From the NCBI GenBank assembly GCA_014381385.1, contig JACNLR010000056.1:1-23465 (forward strand): a DNA stretch of 23,465 bases, written 5' to 3'. The notes beneath the pieces were generated by a model. The model did not search any database and was not told where the DNA came from. It saw only the letters and a program-made list of their open reading frames with translations. Source of the stretch: Planctomycetota bacterium (GTDB taxonomy: Bacteria > Planctomycetota > Phycisphaerae > Phycisphaerales > SM1A02). Below are positions 1-7,678 of the stretch, in pieces. Made by a program: the position numbers and the translations under genes. The first letter of the stretch is position 1; each line of letters starts with the position of its first letter.

Positions 1-55
1 GATGAGATTCGGTCTTGCAAATGGCACAAGCCATTTGCAATATCGAATCCCACCT
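1..55. repeat. 55-bp palindromic repeat, copy 1
   Basis: This copy is identical over 55 bases to 137-191. It contains a perfect 10-bp inverted repeat (ttgcaaatgg at 15-24, ccatttgcaa at 31-40) around a 6-base loop. The pairing continues outward: gattcg at 6-11 pairs with cgaatc at 44-49, separated from the inner stem by a 3x3 stretch that as RNA offers one U-A and one G-U pair. The whole unit can therefore fold into a nearly continuous 19-bp stem. The copy starts at the first base of the window, so its left boundary is unknown. No coding potential is evident. It could be a REP-like element, a duplicated 3' hairpin of transcripts, or one unit of a longer array. Confidence 0.9.
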
Positions 56-65
56 CACTAGAATA

Positions 66-95
66 CAAGTAAGAGGAAAGCAAGTAAGGGGAAAG
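66..95. repeat. Tandem 15-bp repeat, two units
   Basis: Two adjacent 15-bp units, caagtaagaggaaag (66-80) and caagtaaggggaaag (81-95), differ at one base. They lie in the 81-bp spacer between the two 55-bp palindromic repeats. The second unit runs into a hairpin (88-114). Confidence 0.8.
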
Positions 96-114
96 AGCGA
101 AGCGCCCGTTCCCC
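88..114. other. GC-rich hairpin between the palindromic repeats
   Basis: GGGGAA (88-93) pairs with TTCCCC (109-114). Inside, GCG (97-99) pairs with CGC (103-105) around a 3-base loop, with two mismatches between the stems. On the plus strand it is followed by six A (117-122) rather than a T-run. On the minus strand the T-run comes before the hairpin. It is therefore not a canonical intrinsic terminator in either direction. Confidence 0.5.
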
Positions 115-136
115 GTAAAAAACCCTGAGATTTCGA

Positions 137-191
137 GATGAGATTCGGTCTTGCAAATGGCACAAGCCATTTGCAATATCGAATCCCACCT
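137..191. repeat. 55-bp palindromic repeat, copy 2
   Basis: Exact second copy of bases 1-55, offset by 136 bp, with the same hairpin: arms 151-160 and 167-176 around a 6-base loop, outer arms 142-147 and 180-185. It immediately follows the coding region of the leftmost gene, whose TAG stop (192-190 on the minus strand) overlaps its last two bases. In a minus-strand transcript the hairpin would form directly after the stop codon, followed about 14 nt later by six U (122-117). It may protect the 3' end or help termination, but the U-run is displaced from the stem. Confidence 0.9.
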
Positions 192-1083
192 ACGGGTTAA
201 TGTATTCGGCGGAAAGTTGGGTTGGGAGCTCTGCCTTGGACAGCGTTCCGCCAACGAGTGTTTCGAAGTCAGCGGGCTCACTGAGGAGCCAGCCAGTAGA
301 TTGCCCAAAGAAGTGGTGCTCCACGCGTATTCGAAGGGGGCGCCCCAAGTCGTCATCAACTGCCACAAATTCTCCCGTCACCGTGTCCGGACTTCCTACG
401 TAGTAAATACCCCCATCGGCAAGAAGGTCTCCATCTTCAAGGGTAACCTCCCGTTGCCCATCGATAAATTCTGTGATTGTCACTGTGCCGGGTGTCGACC
501 CACGTAAATTTGTAAGTTTCGCCACTGACTCCGTTATTACTTCGGACGATGCCTCGCCAAGGGGCGTTGACCAATACAGATACGAACCAAATTCAAGCGC
601 TCCGTAGGCATCGACCGCATCATCTCCAGCCGAAACCACCGCAGAAATTTGGTCGGAAAACACGACACGTCCAGATTGTAACTCCGTTGCGGTTACATCC
701 ATGGCAACAATCGCGTCGTTAGCCTGCGTAAACCACGATAGTCGCCTGACGGTTTCTGGCGCATCGCTCGTGTGTAAAAAGTCCGTGACCTCTGCTTCTA
801 TTTGGAAGGCTGTCCGTGCTTTTTGAGCCGTTGCACGGTTGTACACCACATCAAATTTGCCAGATTTCACAAGCGCGCGAGCGAATGCCTTCTGCATACT
901 TTGCCCTACATCTGTCCATCTTGCATCAACACTGGATCCTGTTGTAAAGGTTGTTAGAAGGATTGTTGGCTTTTGTGCCGCCTCGGCACCCATCGGACCT
1001 GCTCCGGGAGCTGCGTTATACGCCCATGGATTTGATGCACATCCACAAAGGTACATGATAAATAAAAGTGAAATAAAGCGCAC
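190..1083 (-). CDS. Putative CsgG-like outer-membrane lipoprotein
   Basis: A 297-residue protein starting at GTG. The N-terminus is a short lipoprotein signal, MRFISLLFIMYLCGCASN, with the acylated cysteine at residue 15. The region around residues 38-110 (TILLTTFTTG, a WTDVGQ segment, a long helix, then FDVVYNRATAQKA and a strand beginning AFQIEAEV) resembles the fold of CsgG and related lipoproteins that build periplasmic or outer-membrane assemblies. The C-terminal third is beta-rich and acidic and I cannot assign it. The family call rests on pattern only and is tentative; a generic planctomycete lipoprotein is the alternative. The gene diverges from the next one across about 60 bp, and its stop codon touches the second palindromic repeat. 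No clear Shine-Dalgarno sequence is visible. Confidence 0.72.
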   Translation of the reverse strand: MRFISLLFIMYLCGCASNPWAYNAAPGAGPMGAEAAQKPTILLTTFTTGSSVDARWTDVGQSMQKAFARALVKSGKFDVVYNRATAQKARTAFQIEAEVTDFLHTSDAPETVRRLSWFTQANDAIVAMDVTATELQSGRVVFSDQISAVVSAGDDAVDAYGALEFGSYLYWSTPLGEASSEVITESVAKLTNLRGSTPGTVTITEFIDGQREVTLEDGDLLADGGIYYVGSPDTVTGEFVAVDDDLGRPLRIRVEHHFFGQSTGWLLSEPADFETLVGGTLSKAELPTQLSAEYINP

Positions 1084-1144
1084 ATGTGCATATCGACCAG
1101 AACACGCATTGTTCGTTCAAATTTGCGGTACGATGGTCATTACT

Positions 1145-1936
1145 ATGAAGGTAGCCCTGTTTTTCTTATTGATTACTGCCCCAATCCTTGCGCAAGACGC
1201 CCCAATCCAAAGAGTGCCTCTCCTTCGGGAGGGTACAAAAATCTACGAGGCAACCGGTGGTCTCACTCGCGAATCCCCCAATAGACCGCTTTCGATTACC
1301 ATCGAACAAGAAGCGGGTGGCATTTCAAACAAACTAATAGTACTTCCAAACGAGCGTCTTGCTGAAATGGAGGCGGTAACGCAAGAAAATACCAAGAGCC
1401 AGTTTCGATTTTCTGGTGAAGTGTTTGCTTATGGCTCAAATAACTATCTGTTGGTGCGAAGCGTCGTTTCGATTGGTGACCATGCGAGCAGAATCCACCC
1501 AACGATTGTTCCCATCGACCCAAATGCACAAGAACTCAACGAAGAAGATTTTGAAGACTCCGTTGAAGATATCTTCCGCGAACTTGAGGAAGCAACTGGG
1601 TCCCTTGTAAGTAGTATTCGAAACGCTGCTGAAAATCCCATCAACAGTAACGAGCGTTTTGTAGAGGGTGCTCTTATTGTTGCTCGTCGATGCCATCTGG
1701 TGCGAAACAAATCAGGGGCATGGATTGCTGTTTTTGTGAGTGATTCTTCTGGGTTAAGTGATCCACCCTGCACCATTTTGCCAAGTATGCGGTTTAAAAA
1801 TCTCACGCAATGGTTTGGAGGTCAAGACCCATCGACCCCAGTCCTTCTTACTGGTGAGTTGCTGCAATACCACGGGCATGCCTTTCTCTCGCTCCAAGGA
1901 TGGCGCCCCGTCCACAAAACGGACCATCTCCCCTAA
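1145..1936 (+). CDS. Secreted protein with an internal duplication, unknown function
   Basis: A 263-residue protein. I chose the ATG at 1145 because it opens directly into a signal peptide (MKVALFFLLITAPILAQ); an in-frame ATG at 1133 would add four residues. The frame stays open further left, but that stretch is antisense to the divergent lipoprotein gene. The mature protein holds two related units, about residues 29-107 and 174-252. They share an EG..I opening, an L.R motif, a hydrophobic strand, an (V/I)LP..R motif, and a G-E-(V/L)..Y....L.L ending. Between them is an acidic helical linker (NEEDFEDSVEDIFRELEEATG region). Similar single or double units occur, as far as I recall, in unannotated planctomycete proteins. 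Function unknown; a periplasmic or surface binding role is conceivable. Its stop overlaps the stop of the convergent isomerase gene. Confidence 0.8.
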   Translation: MKVALFFLLITAPILAQDAPIQRVPLLREGTKIYEATGGLTRESPNRPLSITIEQEAGGISNKLIVLPNERLAEMEAVTQENTKSQFRFSGEVFAYGSNNYLLVRSVVSIGDHASRIHPTIVPIDPNAQELNEEDFEDSVEDIFRELEEATGSLVSSIRNAAENPINSNERFVEGALIVARRCHLVRNKSGAWIAVFVSDSSGLSDPPCTILPSMRFKNLTQWFGGQDPSTPVLLTGELLQYHGHAFLSLQGWRPVHKTDHLP

Positions 1937-2913
1937 TCAACCGCGAGTTCGCGTTGGCTTTTGGAATGGTTTATCACCCGCGGGGTTATTAATTTGATGG
2001 TGGAGATTGTTGGTGGCACGGCAGGTTTCCCCAACGCAGGGTCGCCCAAAGGCAGGGCTGCGATTGCTCGAATAACGTCCGCTCCCTCAATAGTTTCGCC
2101 AAATGCGCAATATTGGTCATCAAGACGTGCGGTTCCGGCCCTTGAGAGGCAGAAAAAAAACTGGCAGCCTGCTGAATCAGGATCGCCAGCCCTCGCCATC
2201 GATATTACCCCGAAATCATGTTCTAACGTGCTTCGCTCGATGGGAATCCAGTATCCCGGACCCCCCATTCCAGAACCAGTGGGGTCTCCACCCTGAATGA
2301 CAAACGGGTTTCCTTTGCTTGTGAGCGGTACTATCCTGTGAAAATTAGTGTTGTCGTAAAAATCTCCACTTGCGAGCTCTCTAAAGTTCCAAACCGTGTT
2401 CGGCGCAACGTCTGGTCGAAGTGAAACTCTAATGTTTCCCAAACTCGTTTCGATAATTGCGTCTTTGTTTACATACACGCGCCAACCACTTAGAAATGCG
2501 CCCTCCACGCCATCTTCCTCCGCTTCGTTTTGCCAGCCTACGATTTTAGTGTACGTTGTCTTTCCGTCAGGTCGCAGCGCGTCTTCTACAACTGGTACTT
2601 CTCTTGAGAGCATCGGTTGGACAACAAGCGGTGTTCCCACTTGCTCTCCTTGAACAAGGAGCTGCAAGAGTACGGCGGACGGTAAATCGGATATTTCAGG
2701 TATCCTTCTTGTGAGGTCGTGTGTCCCGCGGGTCAGTGAGGTTGGCTTTGACACGCGATGGTGTTCAAAATCAACCAAGACAAGTTGCCCGACATCTTCA
2801 CCTTCTGGCAAATCTACTTCAACAACAATACCGTTATGTAAACCGTTGTATGTGTGTACAGGAGTTACTTGTTGCAACATAATCGAGAGTGGAATGATAA
2901 GTGTCGTCAACAT
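1933..2913 (-). CDS. Cyclophilin-type peptidyl-prolyl cis-trans isomerase
   Basis: A 326-residue protein. The cyclophilin domain covers about residues 153-305 and catalyses cis-trans isomerisation of peptidyl-proline bonds during folding. Visible motifs are FHRIV (catalytic Arg at about 193), IQGGDPTGSG (Gln at about 208), the MARAG...GCQFFF segment (about 239-254) and a CAFGE strand. The human-type active-site Trp is not seen, which is usual for many bacterial members. The N-terminus (MLTTLIIPLSIMLQQVTP) looks like a signal peptide, so the enzyme is probably exported. Residues about 25-150 form an extra beta-rich region that I cannot name. It is the last gene of the minus-strand TPR-pyrE-gatB operon, 15 bp after gatB, and shares its stop region (CTAA) with the convergent gene. 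Confidence 0.93.
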   Translation of the reverse strand: MLTTLIIPLSIMLQQVTPVHTYNGLHNGIVVEVDLPEGEDVGQLVLVDFEHHRVSKPTSLTRGTHDLTRRIPEISDLPSAVLLQLLVQGEQVGTPLVVQPMLSREVPVVEDALRPDGKTTYTKIVGWQNEAEEDGVEGAFLSGWRVYVNKDAIIETSLGNIRVSLRPDVAPNTVWNFRELASGDFYDNTNFHRIVPLTSKGNPFVIQGGDPTGSGMGGPGYWIPIERSTLEHDFGVISMARAGDPDSAGCQFFFCLSRAGTARLDDQYCAFGETIEGADVIRAIAALPLGDPALGKPAVPPTISTIKLITPRVINHSKSQRELAVD

Positions 2914-2928
2914 TTTTCGTTCTCCAAG

Positions 2929-4425
2929 TTACGGACGAAGAATTGCCAGCAACTGAGATCGTACCGCGCCAGCATCAGCAGAGCCCCCGCTTCGCTTCAT
3001 TGCTTCGCCAATGAGTCTACCAATTGCGGCGTCTTTCCCCTCGCGAACATCCTGTGCTGCTTGTGGCTGTGACTCAATTGCCTCTTGCGCCCACTGCGCA
3101 AGTGCGTTTTTATCTGTCACCTGCAACAAGCCCTCTGACTCTGCGAGTGCTTCTGCTGTCTGGTCTGAACTACACAGCAAGCCAAACAGCGTTGTCGCTG
3201 CAGAGGAACCAACCGAGTTGTTTTTGCGAAGAATAATTATTCCCGCGAGTTGCTCTGCAGAAATGCCCAACTCGTCAACATCGCACCCCTGCTCGTTTGC
3301 GAGTTTTGCACCTGCATTTAATATCCACTTTGCGCTTTCGCTTCCATTGTTTGACTCACAAACGCAAGCCTCAAAAAATCGACAAAGCGACGGTTCTGAA
3401 ATAAGAGCAGATGCGTCTTTGTCCGAAAGTTTATATTCAGACATATACCTCGCACGTTTTGAAGCGGGTAACTCAGGAATCGATTCATTTACTTCATCTA
3501 TCCATGCTTGCGAAATTGTAAGTGGTACTAAATCTGGATCGGGGAAAAACCGATAGTCGTGTGCATCTTCTTTTTCGCGCTGTAACAGGGTTACCATATT
3601 TTGATCGTCCCAACCACGGGTAGATTTCGCGTTTGGACCCATCACTTTTCCGTCCTCTTTCCATGCTTCAACCTGTCGAATCGCTTCGTGCTCGATTGCT
3701 CCATGAAGCGCCTTGAAAGAATTTAAGTTTTTTACTTCTACGATGGGTGTTGCATGTTCAACACCATCATCAGTTGTAATGACCACGTTTATGTTTGGTT
3801 CAAAGCGCATGTGTCCTCGCTGCATGATTCCTTCGGTCACGCCTAAAAATCTACAAATTGCTCGGATTTCTTTACCGTACGCAACGGCTTCATCTGCGGA
3901 AGTCATATCGGGTTCGGAAACTATTTCGAGCAACGGTGTTCCTGCGCGATTTAAATCTACGAGAGAACCGTCGTAATGCCCGCCTCCGGGAAGTTCGTGT
4001 CCAAGTTTTCCCGTGTCCTCTTCAAGATGCGCCCTTGTGATTCGTACGGGTTTTTTCTTGCCTTCTACCTCTATCTCAATTACACCTTCGAGGCAAAGTG
4101 GTTTGTCAAATTGACTTATCTGATAACCCTTTGGCAAGTCTGGGTAGTAGTAATTTTTTCGATCCCATTTTGTGAAGTTTGCAATCGTGCAATTTAGAGC
4201 AAGGCCAACGCGCATTGACATCGAAACAGCGCGTCTATTCACCACCGGAAGTGAGCCCGGCAGTGCCATGACAAGTGGGTTCACAAGCGTGTTTGGCTTT
4301 GCGTCGTACCTACTTGGTACCGCGCCATTGGGTGCAGATGTAAACATCTTGCTTTCTGTTGCAAGTTCAACATGAATCTCCATCCCAACAAGGAGTTGCG
4401 TAGAACTAATCGTTTGTGTACTCAT
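2929..4425 (-). CDS. gatB: Asp-tRNA(Asn)/Glu-tRNA(Gln) amidotransferase subunit B
   Basis: A 498-residue protein of typical GatB length. With GatA and GatC it converts Glu-tRNA(Gln), and in many bacteria Asp-tRNA(Asn), to the amide form, using ammonia delivered from GatA. Family signatures are all present: GMEIHVEL near residue 14, YYPDLPKGYQISQ near 93, HLEEDTGK at 133-140, the DLNRAGTPLLEIVSEPD signature at 157-173, and RFEPNINV. The C-terminal part (about 350-498) is the helical YqeY-like tRNA-binding domain, ending in GEAMKRSGGSADAGAVRSQLL. Its ATG overlaps the pyrE stop by one base (TAATG), which suggests translational coupling. gatA and gatC are not in this window, so subunit supply must come from another locus. 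Confidence 0.98.
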   Translation of the reverse strand: MSTQTISSTQLLVGMEIHVELATESKMFTSAPNGAVPSRYDAKPNTLVNPLVMALPGSLPVVNRRAVSMSMRVGLALNCTIANFTKWDRKNYYYPDLPKGYQISQFDKPLCLEGVIEIEVEGKKKPVRITRAHLEEDTGKLGHELPGGGHYDGSLVDLNRAGTPLLEIVSEPDMTSADEAVAYGKEIRAICRFLGVTEGIMQRGHMRFEPNINVVITTDDGVEHATPIVEVKNLNSFKALHGAIEHEAIRQVEAWKEDGKVMGPNAKSTRGWDDQNMVTLLQREKEDAHDYRFFPDPDLVPLTISQAWIDEVNESIPELPASKRARYMSEYKLSDKDASALISEPSLCRFFEACVCESNNGSESAKWILNAGAKLANEQGCDVDELGISAEQLAGIIILRKNNSVGSSAATTLFGLLCSSDQTAEALAESEGLLQVTDKNALAQWAQEAIESQPQAAQDVREGKDAAIGRLIGEAMKRSGGSADAGAVRSQLLAILRP

Positions 4426-4958
4426 TATTTCGAAATCTCGGTTATGCCAAGGTCTTCAGTTGTAAACAAAGAATCAAAAGCAAAACCTGCGCCTTCAATA
4501 TTTTCTCTTGCACCCTCACAACGGTCAATGACCGCAATAATGCAAACAACAGTCGCACCTAAAGATTGAATGGTTTGCGCCGCTTCAAGAACCTGACCGC
4601 CCGTTGTTGCGATGTCTTCAACGATAACAACCTTGTCCTCTGGTTGTAACAAGCCCTCGAGTTGTTGCGCCGTACCGTACTCTTTCTTTTGATTGCGAAT
4701 AAAAATACAAGGCAGCTCAGTTGCCATCGCTGCTGTTGTGACTAAAGGAATTCCACCTAGTTCTGCGCCGGCTAACAATGACGTTTCTTCTGGTATTTTT
4801 GTTGCAAACAGGGTTCCAAGCTCACGAAGAATGTCTGGTTTTGTTGTGAACAGATACTTGTCTATATACCACGCAGATTTTCGTCCGCTTCGTAGGGTGA
4901 AATCACCATGCAGTATGGAGGTGCTTGCAATTCTTGCTGCTAATTCTTTTTTGTTCAT
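4425..4958 (-). CDS. pyrE: Orotate phosphoribosyltransferase
   Basis: A 177-residue enzyme that joins orotate and PRPP to give orotidine 5'-monophosphate in pyrimidine synthesis. Evidence: an FTLRSGRKSAWYIDKY substrate-binding segment near residue 20, the flexible catalytic loop IRNQKKEYGTAQQLEG near 87, and the PRPP-binding motif VVIVEDIATTGGQ at about 110-122. I chose the ATG at 4958 (MNKKELAARI); a GTG at 4967 would add three residues and neither has a strong Shine-Dalgarno sequence. It lies 45 bp after the TPR-protein gene and overlaps gatB by one base. No other pyr gene is nearby. Confidence 0.96.
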   Translation of the reverse strand: MNKKELAARIASTSILHGDFTLRSGRKSAWYIDKYLFTTKPDILRELGTLFATKIPEETSLLAGAELGGIPLVTTAAMATELPCIFIRNQKKEYGTAQQLEGLLQPEDKVVIVEDIATTGGQVLEAAQTIQSLGATVVCIIAVIDRCEGARENIEGAGFAFDSLFTTEDLGITEISK

Positions 4959-5003
4959 ACGTTGCACATGATATCAGTTGCCATCTGCGTTAGTGTTTGC
5001 TTG

Positions 5004-7529
5004 CTATGGTTGCTCTTGTGGAGGTCCAAGGAGCTCAAGTTCCCTCTTCTTAGAAACTACTTGAACTTCAGAATACACCCAGTTTGCTACTGTGCTTACT
5101 GCGCTATTGCTTGACGACATCGCTTCCAAAAGTTTAGGATTGTCAAGTGCTTCGTCTGGCACGTTGGGGTGGGCGAACCGTAAAAGCCAAGAGAACTGCG
5201 ATGCGTTGCTCTCTGGTTCTTTGAGCATTCCGGCAAAGGCCTCAATGGACGCGTCGTTTGACATTGTTGAAACTATCCACGCCTGAGATATTGGCCCAAG
5301 TCTAGGAAATGCCAGAAGTAGTTTTGTTATTGCATCGTCTTGTAGTTTCAGGCGATCGCCAATTTTTTCCGGAACTGACTCCGTACCTGGGATGGGGGTA
5401 ATAAGTGGCTGTTCAACCGCGAACGTAACGTCGTCGCCAACAACCCATGTGAGCAGCGCAAACGTTGTTACATCGTCTATCGTAGTTACATCTTCTATTT
5501 TTGCAATGGCATCTTTAAGCCAAAGATCATTCAGGCGAACGCCGTTAACTCTCAAGCCATCGATAAAGGTTGTTGAGCCTAACGTGTCAGGCTCATATAC
5601 AATAACCGTTTCGCCAACGCTGTTCATAGTTTCGCGGGCAAAGAAATTCACCGTTGCACGCAGTTTTAAAGACGCGCCATTTATTGGGAACATGTCAAGT
5701 TGTTCGCCCACCCAATACTGCCTTAAGTCGAGGGTCACTGTTTGTGTTTCATTTGGCAACAACGAGAGTTGTTGATTTATAGGCACAATAACTGGGGCGC
5801 TTAGCTGTGGTTGGGTGTCTGGAATTTGCAGTTGCACTTCAAGGAGAACAAACGGTCGAACTGGTCCATTTTTTGCGATTGTTAATGGGAGAGATGTGTT
5901 GTTCGTTAACTCAATTTCGACAGTTATTGCTTCGTAAGGGCTGTACGTTTGCGACACTGGGTTGATATAAACACCAACAACAGACCTAGGGTCTTGCACA
6001 TAATCGTTGAGGGTTTCTAGGACACCAGCCATGAGTTGTCTTAGGACTTTTATTTCGGGGCGCAAATCGAATTCGGTTGCAACTATCTTTTGTAGTTGCA
6101 CTTTCGCCCAAACCCCAAGAATCGTACCAGCACTCTTTTTTGCTACATGTAAAAAGAGCCTTGCTGCTTCGCGGTCATTACCCTGTTTTAGATATGCAAG
6201 TCCAAGCCCCGCTTGGGCTGCTGAGTCGTCCACGAGTGGTGCTAGCGTCGCAATTGCTTTGGCAACTTCACCTTTTTTCAGTAGCACCCAGCCTTCAAGC
6301 CGGTTTCTTTCGACAGGGTCGATGGTGGCGCCATCTTCAATAGAGGCAATGAGCGTTTGCACCGATTCTGGATCGTCTCCAAACCAAATCAAAATCCATG
6401 CAGCTTGAAGATACAGGTTGATGGCATTTTTCATACCTCCCGCTCCCCTGGTTTCTAAAAGTTTAGCAACTGAATACAGCGATGCAGTGGCAGAATCAAC
6501 GGCTGCGCGAGTAATAGAATTGTCAGATTGGTTTGCGTAAATTGCTGCACGAACTGTTGCCAGTTTAGGTAAGAGTGGTGCATGAATCCTCGCGAGTTCA
6601 AGCGGTGTTAAGCGAGGGGATCGAATTCGTGTTTGTTCTCGATATTCCTTGTCCGCATACACTTGTCTTGAAAGAATCAGGTCAAGCGCTCCAACTTGGT
6701 CACCAGATGCCCACGTGCACAGCGCTATGTCTGCGAGTAGTCCCTCTTGCAGTAGTGCTTGCTGGGCTGGGGTGTCTCCAAGAATAATTCTGTATATTGC
6801 GAGTGCATCTTCGTAGTCACCATACGCCATTAAATATTCCGCTAGGCTTACTTGAAGGGCTGTGTCTCGAATGTTCGATAGCAACGCAACGGAAAGAAGT
6901 TCCGCCCTTGTGTAGGCGTCAGCACTTTCATCACCGAAAAATCCAGCAGCCAGAATAGTAGCGTCCGGGTTTGACGGATCAAGCGCTACAGATTCGGCAA
7001 GCCATCGCGCAAACTGTTCCATGTTGCCAAGTTGTCTTTGAAGTAGCGCCGCGTCTAGAGCAATTCTCGAAGCAATCCGCGTATCGAGTTGCGCACTCCT
7101 TCCGCCAGAAAGTAGTTGCTCATAGACCGACATGCGTTGATCCGCGGTATTGGTCAACTCAATCGCATCGCGAAGTCGATCAAGTTGTAGGGATGTTTGG
7201 GTTGGCACTGCCACGAGTAGCTCTTGCGTACTCTTTGTTTCTAGTTCTTGCAAATCTGCCATCTCCGCAATTTCCACCAATGCCCTTAGGATGCTTGGGT
7301 TTTGCGGCGCGAGTTTTGAGGCCTCCTTTGCGAGTTCGAGGGCTGCCATAATCGAATTAGTGTCGAGCGGCTGCGTCATCGTTGCTTTTCGTGCTGCTCG
7401 GACGAAAACATCGGCGAGGCGCTGCGAGGCGTTCGTCTCTAGCGTGCTTGGGGTGCCCGTCTGCGCGGCTGTTGTAACACTCGGGGCAACAAGGAGTATG
7501 CCTATGAAAAGTGGTGGAAGCAACCGCAT
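5004..7529 (-). CDS. Large exported TPR-repeat protein, unknown function
   Basis: An 841-residue protein with a signal peptide (MRLLPPLFIGILLVAPSVTTA, then AQTG). Residues about 50-500 are helical and read as tetratricopeptide-like repeats, for example LAKEASKLAPQNPSILRAL, an ALDPSNPDATILAAGFF segment and LVDDSAAQAGLGLAYLKQG. Residues about 510-650 switch to a beta-rich domain (VGVYINPVSQTYSPYEAITV, then EIELTNNTSLPLTI) reminiscent of immunoglobulin-like folds. The C-terminus is again helical. It probably acts as a periplasmic or surface scaffold, but no enzyme motif is visible and I do not recognise the family as a whole. It is the first gene of the minus-strand operon with pyrE, gatB and the isomerase, and diverges from the secreted protein at 7679. 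Confidence 0.88.
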   Translation of the reverse strand: MRLLPPLFIGILLVAPSVTTAAQTGTPSTLETNASQRLADVFVRAARKATMTQPLDTNSIMAALELAKEASKLAPQNPSILRALVEIAEMADLQELETKSTQELLVAVPTQTSLQLDRLRDAIELTNTADQRMSVYEQLLSGGRSAQLDTRIASRIALDAALLQRQLGNMEQFARWLAESVALDPSNPDATILAAGFFGDESADAYTRAELLSVALLSNIRDTALQVSLAEYLMAYGDYEDALAIYRIILGDTPAQQALLQEGLLADIALCTWASGDQVGALDLILSRQVYADKEYREQTRIRSPRLTPLELARIHAPLLPKLATVRAAIYANQSDNSITRAAVDSATASLYSVAKLLETRGAGGMKNAINLYLQAAWILIWFGDDPESVQTLIASIEDGATIDPVERNRLEGWVLLKKGEVAKAIATLAPLVDDSAAQAGLGLAYLKQGNDREAARLFLHVAKKSAGTILGVWAKVQLQKIVATEFDLRPEIKVLRQLMAGVLETLNDYVQDPRSVVGVYINPVSQTYSPYEAITVEIELTNNTSLPLTIAKNGPVRPFVLLEVQLQIPDTQPQLSAPVIVPINQQLSLLPNETQTVTLDLRQYWVGEQLDMFPINGASLKLRATVNFFARETMNSVGETVIVYEPDTLGSTTFIDGLRVNGVRLNDLWLKDAIAKIEDVTTIDDVTTFALLTWVVGDDVTFAVEQPLITPIPGTESVPEKIGDRLKLQDDAITKLLLAFPRLGPISQAWIVSTMSNDASIEAFAGMLKEPESNASQFSWLLRFAHPNVPDEALDNPKLLEAMSSSNSAVSTVANWVYSEVQVVSKKRELELLGPPQEQP

Positions 7530-7534
7530 AAGCG

Positions 7535-7553
7535 GGAATGATATTCCAATTGG
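7535..7553. promoter_or_regulatory. Overlapping palindromes upstream of the TPR-protein gene
   Basis: GGAAT-gat-ATTCC (7535-7547) overlaps CCAATTGG (7546-7553). Both lie in the untranslated leader, 6-24 bases upstream of the ATG of the minus-strand TPR gene. They could be an operator or a small RNA structure over the ribosome-binding region. Short palindromes arise by chance, so support is weak. Confidence 0.25.
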
Positions 7554-7594
7554 CTTTCTGGTGGGCTTGAAAGGGATTATGGAGGAGTGGTTTG

Positions 7595-7624
7595 AAAATA
7601 GAATCTCATCCCAAATGCAATCAA
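7595..7624 (-). promoter_or_regulatory. Putative sigma-70 promoter for the TPR-pyrE-gatB operon
   Basis: On the minus strand TTGATT (7624-7619) and TATTTT (7600-7595) are separated by 18 bases, a reasonable -35/-10 pair about 65 bases upstream of the TPR-protein ATG. It lies in the 149-bp divergent region between 7530 and 7678. This is motif matching only; no equally good pair was seen for the plus-strand gene. Confidence 0.3.
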
Positions 7625-7678
7625 GCCACCAACTTGGGGAAGTTACGGTATTCTAGGGCTCAAATTAAAGGTCTTTAT

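Noticed and set aside
1..191. CRISPR array or integron attC sites
   Set aside because: Only two copies are present, the unit is 55 bp and strongly palindromic with an 81-bp structured spacer, and there is no cas gene or integrase. I did not find the GTTRRRY/RYYYAAC core motifs of attC.
117..191. Canonical intrinsic terminator of the leftmost gene
   Set aside because: A hairpin and a U6 run are both present on the minus strand, but about 14 bases separate stem and U-run, so the standard model does not fit. A looser 3'-end role is left open.
839..1144. N-terminal extension of the duplicated-domain protein
   Set aside because: The frame is open, but this part is antisense to the lipoprotein gene and would place the clear signal peptide in the middle of the protein.
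3011..3556. Open frame of 181 codons on the plus strand
   Set aside because: It lies wholly antisense to gatB, whose family assignment is certain, and has no recognisable domain.
5004..5004. pyrE start at GTG 4967
   Set aside because: The ATG at 4958 gives the usual MNKKELA-type N-terminus, and the extra three residues add no family motif. The choice is not certain.
7601..7620. Third, degraded copy of the 55-bp repeat
   Set aside because: Only about 10 bases (gaatctcatc) match the inverted repeat end, and the following bases match poorly. This is within chance expectation for a window of this size.
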